Positions 8,101-13,925 of a stretch of 19,402 nucleotides of DNA are shown here, one piece after another. Position numbers and translations under genes: made by a program. The stretch comes from JAJTHC01 sp044358835 (GTDB lineage Bacteria; Cyanobacteriota; Vampirovibrionia; Vampirovibrionales; JAJTHC01). Each line of letters opens with the position of its first letter. Within the stretch, counting starts at the first letter, position 1. The stretch is taken from assembly GCA_044358835.1 (NCBI GenBank), contig JBIKNF010000025.1, forward strand, positions 1 to 19,402. Reading direction: 5' to 3'. The notes under the pieces were generated by a model. It had not been told where the DNA came from, made no database searches, and saw only the letters and a program-made list of their open reading frames with translations.

Positions 8101-8550
8101 TTGATTTCCAGCGTCCAGCATCGATTAAGTAAGAAGAATAAGCCCTTAATTATCGGTGTGGTGGAAGATTTTACAGGCGAACGAGAGTTCATCGTTTTTG
8201 GCAAAGCCGTGGAACAGCTAAAACCTGTGCTAGAAGCAGGCAAGAAGCTGATTCTTAAAGCGAAAGTGTCTTTTCGTGGGGATGATAGCGAACAGTTTAG
8301 CTTGGTGCTCAATGAAGCGTTGCCCATTGAAGAATGTCAGCCCTTTGAACTTTCCTTTAGCGCCCCGCCCACGTATGAAGAGTGGGTGTTTTTGGCCAAA
8401 ACGTTGCGAGAACATCATGGAGACGTCCCCACGATTTTACATTTTTCTGATGGCACGCGTCTAAAAACGGGGGAACGCTTTTGGGTAAATCCGCAAGCCT
8501 TTGGGCATGTGAAGCAATCCTTACAACGCGTGATGTCCACCTTAGGCTAA
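5110..8550 (+). CDS. dnaE: DNA polymerase III alpha subunit
   Basis: Catalytic subunit of the replicative polymerase, 1146 aa, normal length for DnaE1-type enzymes. An N-terminal PHP domain (about 10-280) begins with HLHVHS (12-17). The polymerase domain holds the GRGSAAGS motif (about 364-371), the catalytic Asp pair in PDIDIDF (D406, D408) and the third Asp in KMDFLG (D559). A helix-hairpin-helix/beta-binding region follows, then an OB fold from about residue 990 and a short C-terminal tail. The start is TTG at 5110, with AAGGGG 6 nt upstream; no ATG lies near this position, and homologues begin with this FVHLHVHS segment. Three His residues usually found at PHP metal sites are replaced (see findings), so the PHP domain is probably inactive. 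It is transcribed away from the ankyrin gene, with repeat copy 1 directly upstream. Confidence 0.97.
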   Translation: MTKSIQAKPFVHLHVHSQYSLLEASSRIKDLVKVATSFAMPALALTDSGNLYGAVDFYKSCKASGIKPIIGAEIAVIDGNISDKSTRKATVQVVLLCKNYKGYQNLAKLLSIAHLEGFYYRPRINWDMLETHAEGLILLTDCTHGPIGYHVLRGHRDEAKAHLAWLKRVFKDDVYVELQDHHIGTEMQITQEAVALADAFEMEVVLTNDSRFTAKGQGETVDILLCMQVGTTLSDENRRKKFNEQYYLKSPEEMSELLQHLPKGVIEKAMANTLKVAEKIELDWPMGESLLPAYPLPDGENEASYLEKLVIDYSKKKYGDPLPEEIQARADYELGIINAMGFPAYFLIVWDFMNWSREQGIPVGPGRGSAAGSLVAYVLGITNIDPIEHSLLFERFLNPERVSMPDIDIDFCIERRGEVIEYVGKRYGAERVCQIATFGTLAAKAAVKAVARVLEIPFEESNRISKMIPSTPGTKLADALAEGMELQKELDAQPHLKRWIDLAVDLEGTACNVGTHAAGVVISKDPLHEVIALQASKDGMMISQCTMGDLEKLGLLKMDFLGLRNLTIIRNTLKLIEKAGKPLPDIEEIHLDDADTYKLLTAGDTDGVFQLESSGMKTLVRDLKPSVFEDINALVALYRPGPLNSGMAKNFVDRKHGREAISYPHPSLQEILEPTYGTIVYQEQIMQIAQVLAGYSLGRADLLRRAMGKKNAEVMEKERDGFVQGCVANTVDATLANDLFNVMSEFAAYCFNRSHSAAYAFIAYQTAYLKCHYPVEYLSALLSSVRDSLDKIQHYILTGRKMGIAVLAPSVESSDVDFTPSLDAQAIRFGLASVKGVGVGVVEAIVKTREEAPFSSLEDFLKRSNTKILNRKTMEALILAGALESFGYTRKHLMNNLETIFNYAEQCHKQAETGQASLFDLLAETDDGNAMSGLLLQGDASDEFSDDEIQRYEKDLLGFYVTSHPLDNIKETLPLMTTHRLSELPKLNDGDIVRVGGLISSVQHRLSKKNKPLIIGVVEDFTGEREFIVFGKAVEQLKPVLEAGKKLILKAKVSFRGDDSEQFSLVLNEALPIEECQPFELSFSAPPTYEEWVFLAKTLREHHGDVPTILHFSDGTRLKTGERFWVNPQAFGHVKQSLQRVMSTLG

Positions 8551-8594
8551 GCACGTTTTATCGTATTTCATCTGGTAAAACACTATACATCTGA

Positions 8595-9467
8595 TTATGC
8601 TGGGTTTGGGCGATGTTCTTTCGCTTTTTCAGAACCGTCTTCATTACCTGTTTCCATGCCTGAAAGGAAGTACACCAACGGCAGTACTTTGTCTAAATGA
8701 GACAACCAATTCAAGGGAGCTGGCAAAGATTTGAGATTTTCTAAGGCATTGGTAGCCGTGAAGCCACCGATCATGTCGTCGACTTGTATCACAAAATCTT
8801 TGGGGTGAATTTTACGAGGGGGGATCTCGTCTTTGTGAATACGTTTGTTTACTTGATTTGAGAGAAAAGCCCCTACCGTAACGCCTGTTACAATCCCCAA
8901 CAGATTTGTGAGCGTCACTTTAGGGATTTGATGGATGAGTTTTTCTGAATTAAGCCAAGGCAGTTTTTTGGGGAATTTCTCACCTAGTCCGCTCATCAGC
9001 TTTTCAAACAATACACAAAATGTAATCGGCATCATAATGTTGGTAATGAATTGATAGTTACCTTCTTTAATTTTGGCCCACGTGTCTTCACCTTTGTCGT
9101 TGTAAATACCCCCTAGCAAACCGCCCAAGGTGGCTGAAGCGCCTAAAACCATCAGTTGTACAGGTTTTTCCTTATAATTCGCATAAAAAGGAACCAGCAA
9201 CTTCTTAAACCCTTGGAGCTTACTGAATTGGCCCTGATGGCGCGCCAACAGCGCCATGGGTATTAGCGTCCCGATCAAACTGCCCAGCACCACAGGCATG
9301 GATGATTTGCGTTCTGGCTTGAGTTCTCGCACGTTAGAATGAAACACGTCTAAATCTGGTGGGGGAAAGGCGTCTTCAGGGATGCGTTGTGTAGGGGTTT
9401 TTACACCACTTGGTGAAGCGGGCCCCGCTTGTAAGGGTTGGTAGTGATATTGAAATGAAGCGTTCAT
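8595..9467 (-). CDS. Multi-pass membrane protein of unknown function (290 aa)
   Basis: I do not recognise the family. A Pro-rich N-terminal segment (1-55) without a signal peptide is followed by about four hydrophobic segments near 57-76, 103-122, 140-158 and 184-204. These are separated by basic or polar loops including GGIYNDKGEDTWAKIKE. A weaker hydrophobic stretch lies at 260-270 and the tail is charged. It should sit in the inner membrane. AGGA lies 6 nt upstream of the ATG at 9467. It converges on dnaE and diverges from queE. The large membrane protein ending at 13926 also combines a Pro-rich N-terminus with Gly/Ala-rich membrane segments; a shared family is possible but unproven. Confidence 0.75.
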   Translation of the reverse strand: MNASFQYHYQPLQAGPASPSGVKTPTQRIPEDAFPPPDLDVFHSNVRELKPERKSSMPVVLGSLIGTLIPMALLARHQGQFSKLQGFKKLLVPFYANYKEKPVQLMVLGASATLGGLLGGIYNDKGEDTWAKIKEGNYQFITNIMMPITFCVLFEKLMSGLGEKFPKKLPWLNSEKLIHQIPKVTLTNLLGIVTGVTVGAFLSNQVNKRIHKDEIPPRKIHPKDFVIQVDDMIGGFTATNALENLKSLPAPLNWLSHLDKVLPLVYFLSGMETGNEDGSEKAKEHRPNPA

Positions 9468-9535
9468 GCGTTTTCCTATTTTTCCTAAGTATTACACACT
9501 TATAAGCATTAAACACTTTGGCGTCCTTTTTTATG

Positions 9536-9687
9536 CTATAGGGTTCGAAAAATAAAACGGTCTATGGTCTCTTCGTTGTCGCTACGATTTTGTTGTTTGG
9601 TTATGTACGTCTGTGTACACGCCCGCACAAAAAAATCTAGGCTCCTAGAATAGCCTCATCGCCTGTTTCATCTTTGGAACCCTATAG
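9536..9687 (+). repeat. Structured dispersed repeat, copy 2 (possible ncRNA or MITE)
   Basis: Second copy of the 4919-5070 element. Its outer stem is a perfect 11-bp inverted repeat, CTATAGGGTTC (9536-9546) with GAACCCTATAG (9677-9687). The inner hairpin is TGTAC (9604-9608) with GTACA (9615-9619), where the closing pair is C-G instead of the G-C of copy 1. GTGC (9687-9690) could pair with GCAC (9712-9715) ahead of T6 (9716-9721), a weak terminator candidate. It lies in the 9468-9793 gap between two divergent genes, which otherwise holds only the queE promoter. No clear target-site duplication is seen. Confidence 0.85.
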
Positions 9688-9744
9688 TGCCGTTTCTAAG
9701 ACCTGTGATTCGCACTTTTTTCTGTGTTTGGTGTTTAATAAGAC

Positions 9745-9750
9745 TATAAT
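9745..9750 (+). promoter_or_regulatory. Probable -10 box of the queE-nadB operon
   Basis: A perfect TATAAT without a convincing -35 box. The predicted start near 9757 is downstream of repeat copy 2, so the repeat would not be part of a leader made from this promoter. Confidence 0.5.
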
Positions 9751-9793
9751 CGCTTTTTAAAGGAAGTACTTGTCAAAAAAAAAGAGGTTTTTT

Positions 9794-10639
9794 ATGACCA
9801 CGCCCTCCACACTAACGCAATCACACGCGGAAAAACTTCCGCCTCACGGGTTGATTAAATCAACGGCGGCCTTTCCCAAGCTTCAAAGCAATCAGGCCGT
9901 CATTCAAGAAGTCTTTTCTTCGATTCAAGGCGAAGGGCTCCATGCGGGGCAGCGCCAAGTCTTTGTAAGAGTCGCCCACTGCCACTTACATTGTGCCTAT
10001 TGCGACACGCCCATGACGACGGCTCGAGGCGATTGTGCGGTGGAAACCCTCCCCGGTTCTAACCAATGGGTAGCGGTGCCGGGTTTACAACGCGTGGAAG
10101 ACACGGAAATGTTGATTGCCGGTTTAATTGCTCAAGCCCCCCACCACAGTGTAAGCTTTACAGGCGGAGAACCCTTGTTGTACCCCTATTACCTCAAAAG
10201 TCTCATGCAACGCATTCAACGCTTGGGGGTAAAAACGTACCTAGAAACCAGTGGCACACAACCCCATAGTTTGGCCAAAGTCTTAGCGTTTACCGATGTT
10301 ATTTCCATGGATGTAAAACTCCCTTCAAGCACCAAAGAAGCTGAGCGCTGGCAACAACACGCCGATTTTTACCGCACCGCAAAGCAAGCCCCTCATATTG
10401 AATTGTTCGTAAAAGTGGTAGTCAATCACCACAGTAGCCTTGAAGAATTAATGCACTTAACGTCCATTATTACGGAAGTGGACACGCCGCTATTTCTTCA
10501 ACCAGAAAGCTCATTGACTGAAGCAGGAGTCATAAACATTTCACCAAGCCACTTACTGCACTTGCAAGCAGGTTTGGCGCGTTACTTTAGTTCAGTGCGG
10601 GTGCTGCCCCAAACCCATAAAATGATGAAGATTTCTTAA
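9794..10639 (+). CDS. queE: 7-carboxy-7-deazaguanine synthase, radical SAM
   Basis: Converts 6-carboxy-tetrahydropterin to 7-carboxy-7-deazaguanine in queuosine/deazaguanine synthesis. From the ATG at 9794 (281 aa) it shows the substrate-loop segment FSSIQGEG (41-48), the radical-SAM cluster motif C63-x3-C67-x2-C70 in CHLHCAYCDTP, the SAM-binding TGGEP (123-127) and YLETSGTQ. It is somewhat longer than usual QueE proteins (about 210-250 aa), partly from a longer N-terminus. AGAGG with 6-nt spacing supports ATG 9794; a TTG at 9770, also in frame, has AGGA 5 nt upstream and would add 8 Lys-rich residues. The stop overlaps the nadB start (TAATG), suggesting translational coupling. No other queuosine gene is in the window, so the substrate is inferred from the family motif only. 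Confidence 0.85.
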   Translation: MTTPSTLTQSHAEKLPPHGLIKSTAAFPKLQSNQAVIQEVFSSIQGEGLHAGQRQVFVRVAHCHLHCAYCDTPMTTARGDCAVETLPGSNQWVAVPGLQRVEDTEMLIAGLIAQAPHHSVSFTGGEPLLYPYYLKSLMQRIQRLGVKTYLETSGTQPHSLAKVLAFTDVISMDVKLPSSTKEAERWQQHADFYRTAKQAPHIELFVKVVVNHHSSLEELMHLTSIITEVDTPLFLQPESSLTEAGVINISPSHLLHLQAGLARYFSSVRVLPQTHKMMKIS

Positions 10640-12180
10640 TGAGCGTTACGCCTCCACCTTTTCCTTCTTTACGCGCTGGCAACGCGGAACGTTACGCCGA
10701 TGTTTTGGTGATTGGCGCAGGAGTCGCGGGTTTAACCACTGCCCTTACGGCTGCCGAAGCAGGCTTGAGCGTATTACTTGCCTTTAAACCGAAAGAAGCC
10801 ACGGCATCTAATTCGGGGTACGCGCAAGGGGGTATTGCGGCGTATGTACACTGGAACACCCCTGATTCACTCGAACAACATGTACAAGACACCCTTAAAG
10901 CAGGGGCGGATTATAATGATGAAGCCGTGGTGCGGGAAATTCTAGCCCAAGGCCATGACGCCATTAGCACCCTAATACGCTATGGAGTGGCCTTTGATTT
11001 AGAACCAGACGGCATGCCCGCGCTCACCCAAGAAGGGGCGCATTCTCAACGTCGCATTTTACACGTCAATGGCGATCAAACAGGCGTAGGGATTTTAACC
11101 CCGCTAATTGAACGGGTGAAAGCTACTGCGCAAATTCAGATTTTGCCTCATCATGCGCTTTCGGCATTGCATGTTGGGGAAAATAAAGCCCTCGTCGGGG
11201 CGAGCTTGTATGATGCCCAATCGGGCGAATTTAAACGCATACATACCCCCAATGTGGTACTTGCTACAGGCGGTTACGCCGGATTTTACCTACACGCCAC
11301 CAACGACGCCACTGACGGTGTTCAAGCCTTGTATTTGGCGCACCAAGCGGGGGCTCGCGTCAAAGATTTACACTTGGTGCAGTTTCACCCCACGGCCTTT
11401 GTCACGCAAGGAAAAGTCCGCTTTTTGGCCAGTGAATCCCTGCGTGGTGAAGGGGCCACGCTTGTTAATGCCCGTGGCCAACGCTTTATGAGTGAGGTGC
11501 ATCCCTTAGGTGAACTCGCCCCCAGAGATGTCGTGGCTCGCGCGATTGCTTCAGAAATGGTGAAGACTCAGCACCCCTGTGTGTATTTAGATATGCGCCA
11601 AAAAAGCGCATCCTTCTTAAAGCATCGCTTTCCCAATATCTACCACACGGCCTTGAGCTACGGCATTGATATGGCAAACGATCTGTTGCCCGTCGCTCCT
11701 GCGGCCCACTATTGTATGGGAGGCATTGAGACAACCTGGCAAGGAAAAACAAACGTTTTAGGGCTTTTTGCGATAGGCGAAGCCAGTTGCACGGGCTTAC
11801 ACGGGGGCAATCGTCTGGCGTCGAATTCCTTGCTTGAATGTGTCGTTATGGGTAAAAACGTCGTCACGGTTTTAGAAAAGCCCGTCGCCTCCCGCGTAAC
11901 GCCAGCTTGCGTGAAGACGCTTGTAGCGCCCCTTCAACCCAAAAACGATTCGTTCCTCGCACAAGTCAAAACGTTGATGTGGCAATACTTGGGCTTGCAA
12001 CGTTCGGTGGAAGGGTATAAGGCCTTACACCGTGAATTAGAAGGATTAAGCAGTCGCTATGTTCAGGAAGAAGCGGTGTTGTTTTTAATTCAAACCGCGC
12101 TGAAGCACGCCGAAATGATGCCACAATCTTGCGGAAGCCACTACGTATTAGAAAAGCCCGTGGCACACCAAGTAAAGTAA
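10639..12180 (+). CDS. nadB: L-aspartate oxidase
   Basis: FAD enzyme that oxidises L-aspartate to iminoaspartate, the first step of de novo NAD synthesis; it works with quinolinate synthase NadA. The 513-aa protein has the FAD dinucleotide-binding motif GAGVAG (26-31), the SNSGYAQGGIAAY flavin segment, THxxQRRILH-like and HVNGDQTG substrate-site segments, GGYAGFYLHATN, LVQFHPTAF, ASESLRGEG, and the late FAD-binding HGGNRLASNSLLEC motif. A C-terminal helical domain follows. Succinate dehydrogenase/fumarate reductase flavoproteins are related, but the SNSGYAQGG form, the short C-terminal domain and the lack of an SdhB neighbour favour NadB. It starts at 10639, overlapping the queE stop by one base. 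nadA and nadC are not in the window. Confidence 0.94.
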   Translation: MSVTPPPFPSLRAGNAERYADVLVIGAGVAGLTTALTAAEAGLSVLLAFKPKEATASNSGYAQGGIAAYVHWNTPDSLEQHVQDTLKAGADYNDEAVVREILAQGHDAISTLIRYGVAFDLEPDGMPALTQEGAHSQRRILHVNGDQTGVGILTPLIERVKATAQIQILPHHALSALHVGENKALVGASLYDAQSGEFKRIHTPNVVLATGGYAGFYLHATNDATDGVQALYLAHQAGARVKDLHLVQFHPTAFVTQGKVRFLASESLRGEGATLVNARGQRFMSEVHPLGELAPRDVVARAIASEMVKTQHPCVYLDMRQKSASFLKHRFPNIYHTALSYGIDMANDLLPVAPAAHYCMGGIETTWQGKTNVLGLFAIGEASCTGLHGGNRLASNSLLECVVMGKNVVTVLEKPVASRVTPACVKTLVAPLQPKNDSFLAQVKTLMWQYLGLQRSVEGYKALHRELEGLSSRYVQEEAVLFLIQTALKHAEMMPQSCGSHYVLEKPVAHQVK

Positions 12181-12181
12181 A

Positions 12182-12262
12182 TGTCGAAGGGGGGACTTGA
12201 ACCCCCACAGATTTCTCCGCACGCCCCTTAAACGTGTGCGTCTACCATTCCGCCACTCCGAC
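12182..12262 (-). tRNA. tRNA-Leu, anticodon AAG
   Basis: An 81-nt type II tRNA on the minus strand. The acceptor arms are GTCGGAG and CTTCGAC (one G-U), with discriminator A73. The D arm is GCGGAATGGTAGACGC. The anticodon stem CACGT/GCGTG (closed by a U-G pair) encloses loop TTAAGGG, giving anticodon AAG with G37. The 13-nt variable arm pairs CGGA with TCTG around GAAA. The T arm has 5 G-C pairs and loop TTCAAGT. CCA is not encoded. All arms fold, so it does not look like a pseudogene. A34 is unusual for a bacterial Leu tRNA (see findings). Its 3' end lies 2 bp from the convergent nadB stop codon. Confidence 0.93.
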
Positions 12263-12274
12263 AGGTATAGCCTT

Positions 12275-12303
12275 AGTGTAGAAGAAACATAGTCGAGGGT
12301 CAA
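12275..12303 (-). promoter_or_regulatory. Promoter of tRNA-Leu
   Basis: On the minus strand, TTGACC (12298-12303) and TACACT (12275-12280) are exactly 17 bp apart. The predicted start, near 12268, is just upstream of the mature 5' end at 12262. Confidence 0.8.
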
Positions 12304-12367
12304 CTGGTTTTCAAGTGTGAATCGAAAAAATAGTGTGTTTTATGCACTATGCAAGGGAAAAATCCTT

Positions 12368-12376
12368 TGCTATGCT
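12368..12376 (+). promoter_or_regulatory. Extended -10 promoter candidate for the hydrolase gene
   Basis: TGCTATGCT fits an extended -10 (TGn plus TATGCT) with no good -35. Two short hairpins lie just upstream (ATAGTG/CACTAT around 12330-12350, and an imperfect GCAAGG/CCTTTGC at 12351-12370). A CA-repeat tract (about 12386-12400) follows in the leader. Confidence 0.4.
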
Positions 12377-12463
12377 TTAAGTATCACCACACACACACAG
12401 ACCTGACACCACCCACCATCACCCGAGCCTTCGACCCCAACCTCTATAAAGGAGTCTCCTCTT

Positions 12464-13237
12464 ATGATGTTTCCTCCCACGGCAACGTCTGCCCTTGACG
12501 TGCAAGAACAATCACCCCTACCCACCTTGATTTTCTTGCACGGCATCGGCAATCAAGACCCCACCTGGGTCAACGAAGCCTTCGATGCCGTGCCTCAACA
12601 CCTTCTCCCCCGATGCGTTCCCTTCTTTTGGGCCGATTTATTTGATGAAAGCCCTGCAGGCAAAGTCGCAGGCCACCTCATTAAAACGATCAATACCTTT
12701 ACGCCCGTTTTTGCTCCGCTTGTTTTTCCTAATCAAGGCGTGAACTTACAAAGTGTTCTCAATGCGGGGATTCAGTACATCGCGGTGCCTTTTTTGAATC
12801 GATGGATAGACAAATGCACCGATGTATTAAGCTACAATAGCGTTCGGCACAATGGTTTTAAACGCCTTGAAACACTGATTCTTCAACAACCCAACGAAGT
12901 CATTCTTATTGCACATTCCATGGGAAGTGTGTTGACCTTTGAATTTTTACAAAAGCCCACCTCGGCCACTGAAAAAGTAGTTCGCCTCATCACGCTCGGT
13001 TCGCCTTTAGACAGACAACCCATCAAACGCCAAGTCCTCCTTCGCACAGGCGGTAAAACCACTGTTGCCTGCCCATGGTTAAACCTATGGGGAAGCCTTG
13101 ACTTGGTGTGTTGCTGGCAACCTTGGAAGTCAGGCGAGCTGAATAGTTTTTACCCCAACGAACAAATCAAAGTGCCTTGGCAAGGGCATCACTTGGCCTC
13201 ATACATCGCCCATATTCCTACCCACTATTTAATGTAA
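12464..13237 (+). CDS. Alpha/beta hydrolase (lipase/esterase-like)
   Basis: A 257-aa hydrolase. An early HGIGN oxyanion-type motif (26-30) after a hydrophobic strand, a nucleophile elbow A-H-S-M-G (150-154, Ser152), a probable acid Asp213 in GSLDLV and a His at 242/243 in QGHHLAS make a plausible catalytic triad. The elbow has Ala rather than Gly at its first position, as in some lipases and PGAP1-like enzymes. No signal peptide is evident, so it is likely cytoplasmic. AAAGGAG (12448-12454) is 9 nt before the ATG; a second ATG at 12467 is possible. It is monocistronic with its own terminator. The substrate cannot be told from sequence. Confidence 0.85.
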   Translation: MMFPPTATSALDVQEQSPLPTLIFLHGIGNQDPTWVNEAFDAVPQHLLPRCVPFFWADLFDESPAGKVAGHLIKTINTFTPVFAPLVFPNQGVNLQSVLNAGIQYIAVPFLNRWIDKCTDVLSYNSVRHNGFKRLETLILQQPNEVILIAHSMGSVLTFEFLQKPTSATEKVVRLITLGSPLDRQPIKRQVLLRTGGKTTVACPWLNLWGSLDLVCCWQPWKSGELNSFYPNEQIKVPWQGHHLASYIAHIPTHYLM

Positions 13238-13302
13238 AAGATGTAAAGAAGATGTAAAGATCTTATACAAGTTTACAACTGAATAAACCAACCCTGACCC
13301 CT

Positions 13303-13339
13303 AAGGCTTGAAGTGACGTCAACTTCAAGCCCTTATTTT
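13303..13339 (+). terminator. Intrinsic terminator after the hydrolase gene
   Basis: A perfect 10-bp stem GGCTTGAAGT (13305-13314)/ACTTCAAGCC (13322-13331), extended by AA/TT with one bulged C, has loop GACGTCA and is followed by TTATTTT. Confidence 0.75.
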
Positions 13340-13427
13340 ACCTAGGATTTCTACCTCTCTTCTAAACAAGTAAACACAATGACCCTTCTACATGCAAAGA
13401 TGCTTGAAAAAACAGCCTGACTGGCTC

Positions 13428-13456
13428 TAGTCAAGCCGTTGGACTTTCTGTATAGT
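13428..13456 (+). promoter_or_regulatory. Promoter candidate for the 122-aa protein gene
   Basis: TATAGT (13451-13456) with TAGTCA (13428-13433) 17 bp upstream. The -10 is good and the -35 modest. The rest of the 13238-13514 gap holds only the preceding terminator. Confidence 0.45.
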
Positions 13457-13514
13457 ACAAGAATACTTCATTGCGTATTTAAGCGCATCACTCAAATAGA
13501 AATGGATTCTTCCT

Positions 13515-13883
13515 ATGGCCGTTGTGGCATCTAACCCCATTGAATTACCTACCCCTCAACTTCTTGCTTTTCCCTTACAAGAACGTACGGCTCAAATCAA
13601 GGGGCTGTTTGTGTTAGCCAATCAACCGAAGGCTAACTTGCCTGACTTAGAAAATGCCTTACTCGCCATGGGGCATGCCCCTATTGCGGGCTTTTTGATT
13701 GATGTTTTACAATCGCCAAGCAGTTCACAAGCCGATGTTCAACTCGCGAGTATGACGTTGATTCGCATGGGCAATGCCGTGCGTGAAGACGTCCTGCGTT
13801 TTGCCATGCATCCGCAAAGCGAACGCGCCGTTTGGATCGCCGAGTTTATGGTGCATCAGTTAGGCTTGAAAAAAGCGAGCTAG
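13515..13883 (+). CDS. Small helical protein, possibly HEAT-like (122 aa)
   Basis: No family recognised. After a Pro-rich start, residues 25-118 look all-helical, with two similar helix pairs: DLENALLAMGHAPIAGFLIDVL and, further on, LASMTLIRMGNAVREDVLRFAM then AVWIAEFMVHQLG. That pattern is suggestive of HEAT-type repeats. No signal peptide or membrane segment is present. Only a weak GGA lies 8 nt upstream of the ATG, but a promoter candidate precedes the gene. It converges on the large membrane protein gene; an imperfect hairpin (13887-13921) fills the gap and has no T-run after it. Confidence 0.65.
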   Translation: MAVVASNPIELPTPQLLAFPLQERTAQIKGLFVLANQPKANLPDLENALLAMGHAPIAGFLIDVLQSPSSSQADVQLASMTLIRMGNAVREDVLRFAMHPQSERAVWIAEFMVHQLGLKKAS

Positions 13884-13925
13884 TTTAGCGTCCCGCCCTC
13901 TTTTTAAAAGGGAAGAACGCTTAGG

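Noticed and set aside
8555..8581. GTTTTA/TAAAAC inverted repeat between dnaE and the convergent membrane-protein gene
   Set aside because: Only 6 A/T-rich pairs with a 15-nt loop and no T-run; too weak to call a bidirectional terminator.
9770..9793. TTG start at 9770 for queE
   Set aside because: Possible (AGGA 5 nt upstream), but the ATG at 9794 with AGAGG at 6 nt is the better codon and spacing.
12386..12400. CA-dinucleotide tract in the hydrolase leader
   Set aside because: Too short and irregular to claim phase variation, and outside the coding region.
13887..13921. Imperfect hairpin AGCGT/ACGCT with inner CCCT/AGGG between convergent genes
   Set aside because: No T-run on either strand after the stem, so it is not called as a terminator.
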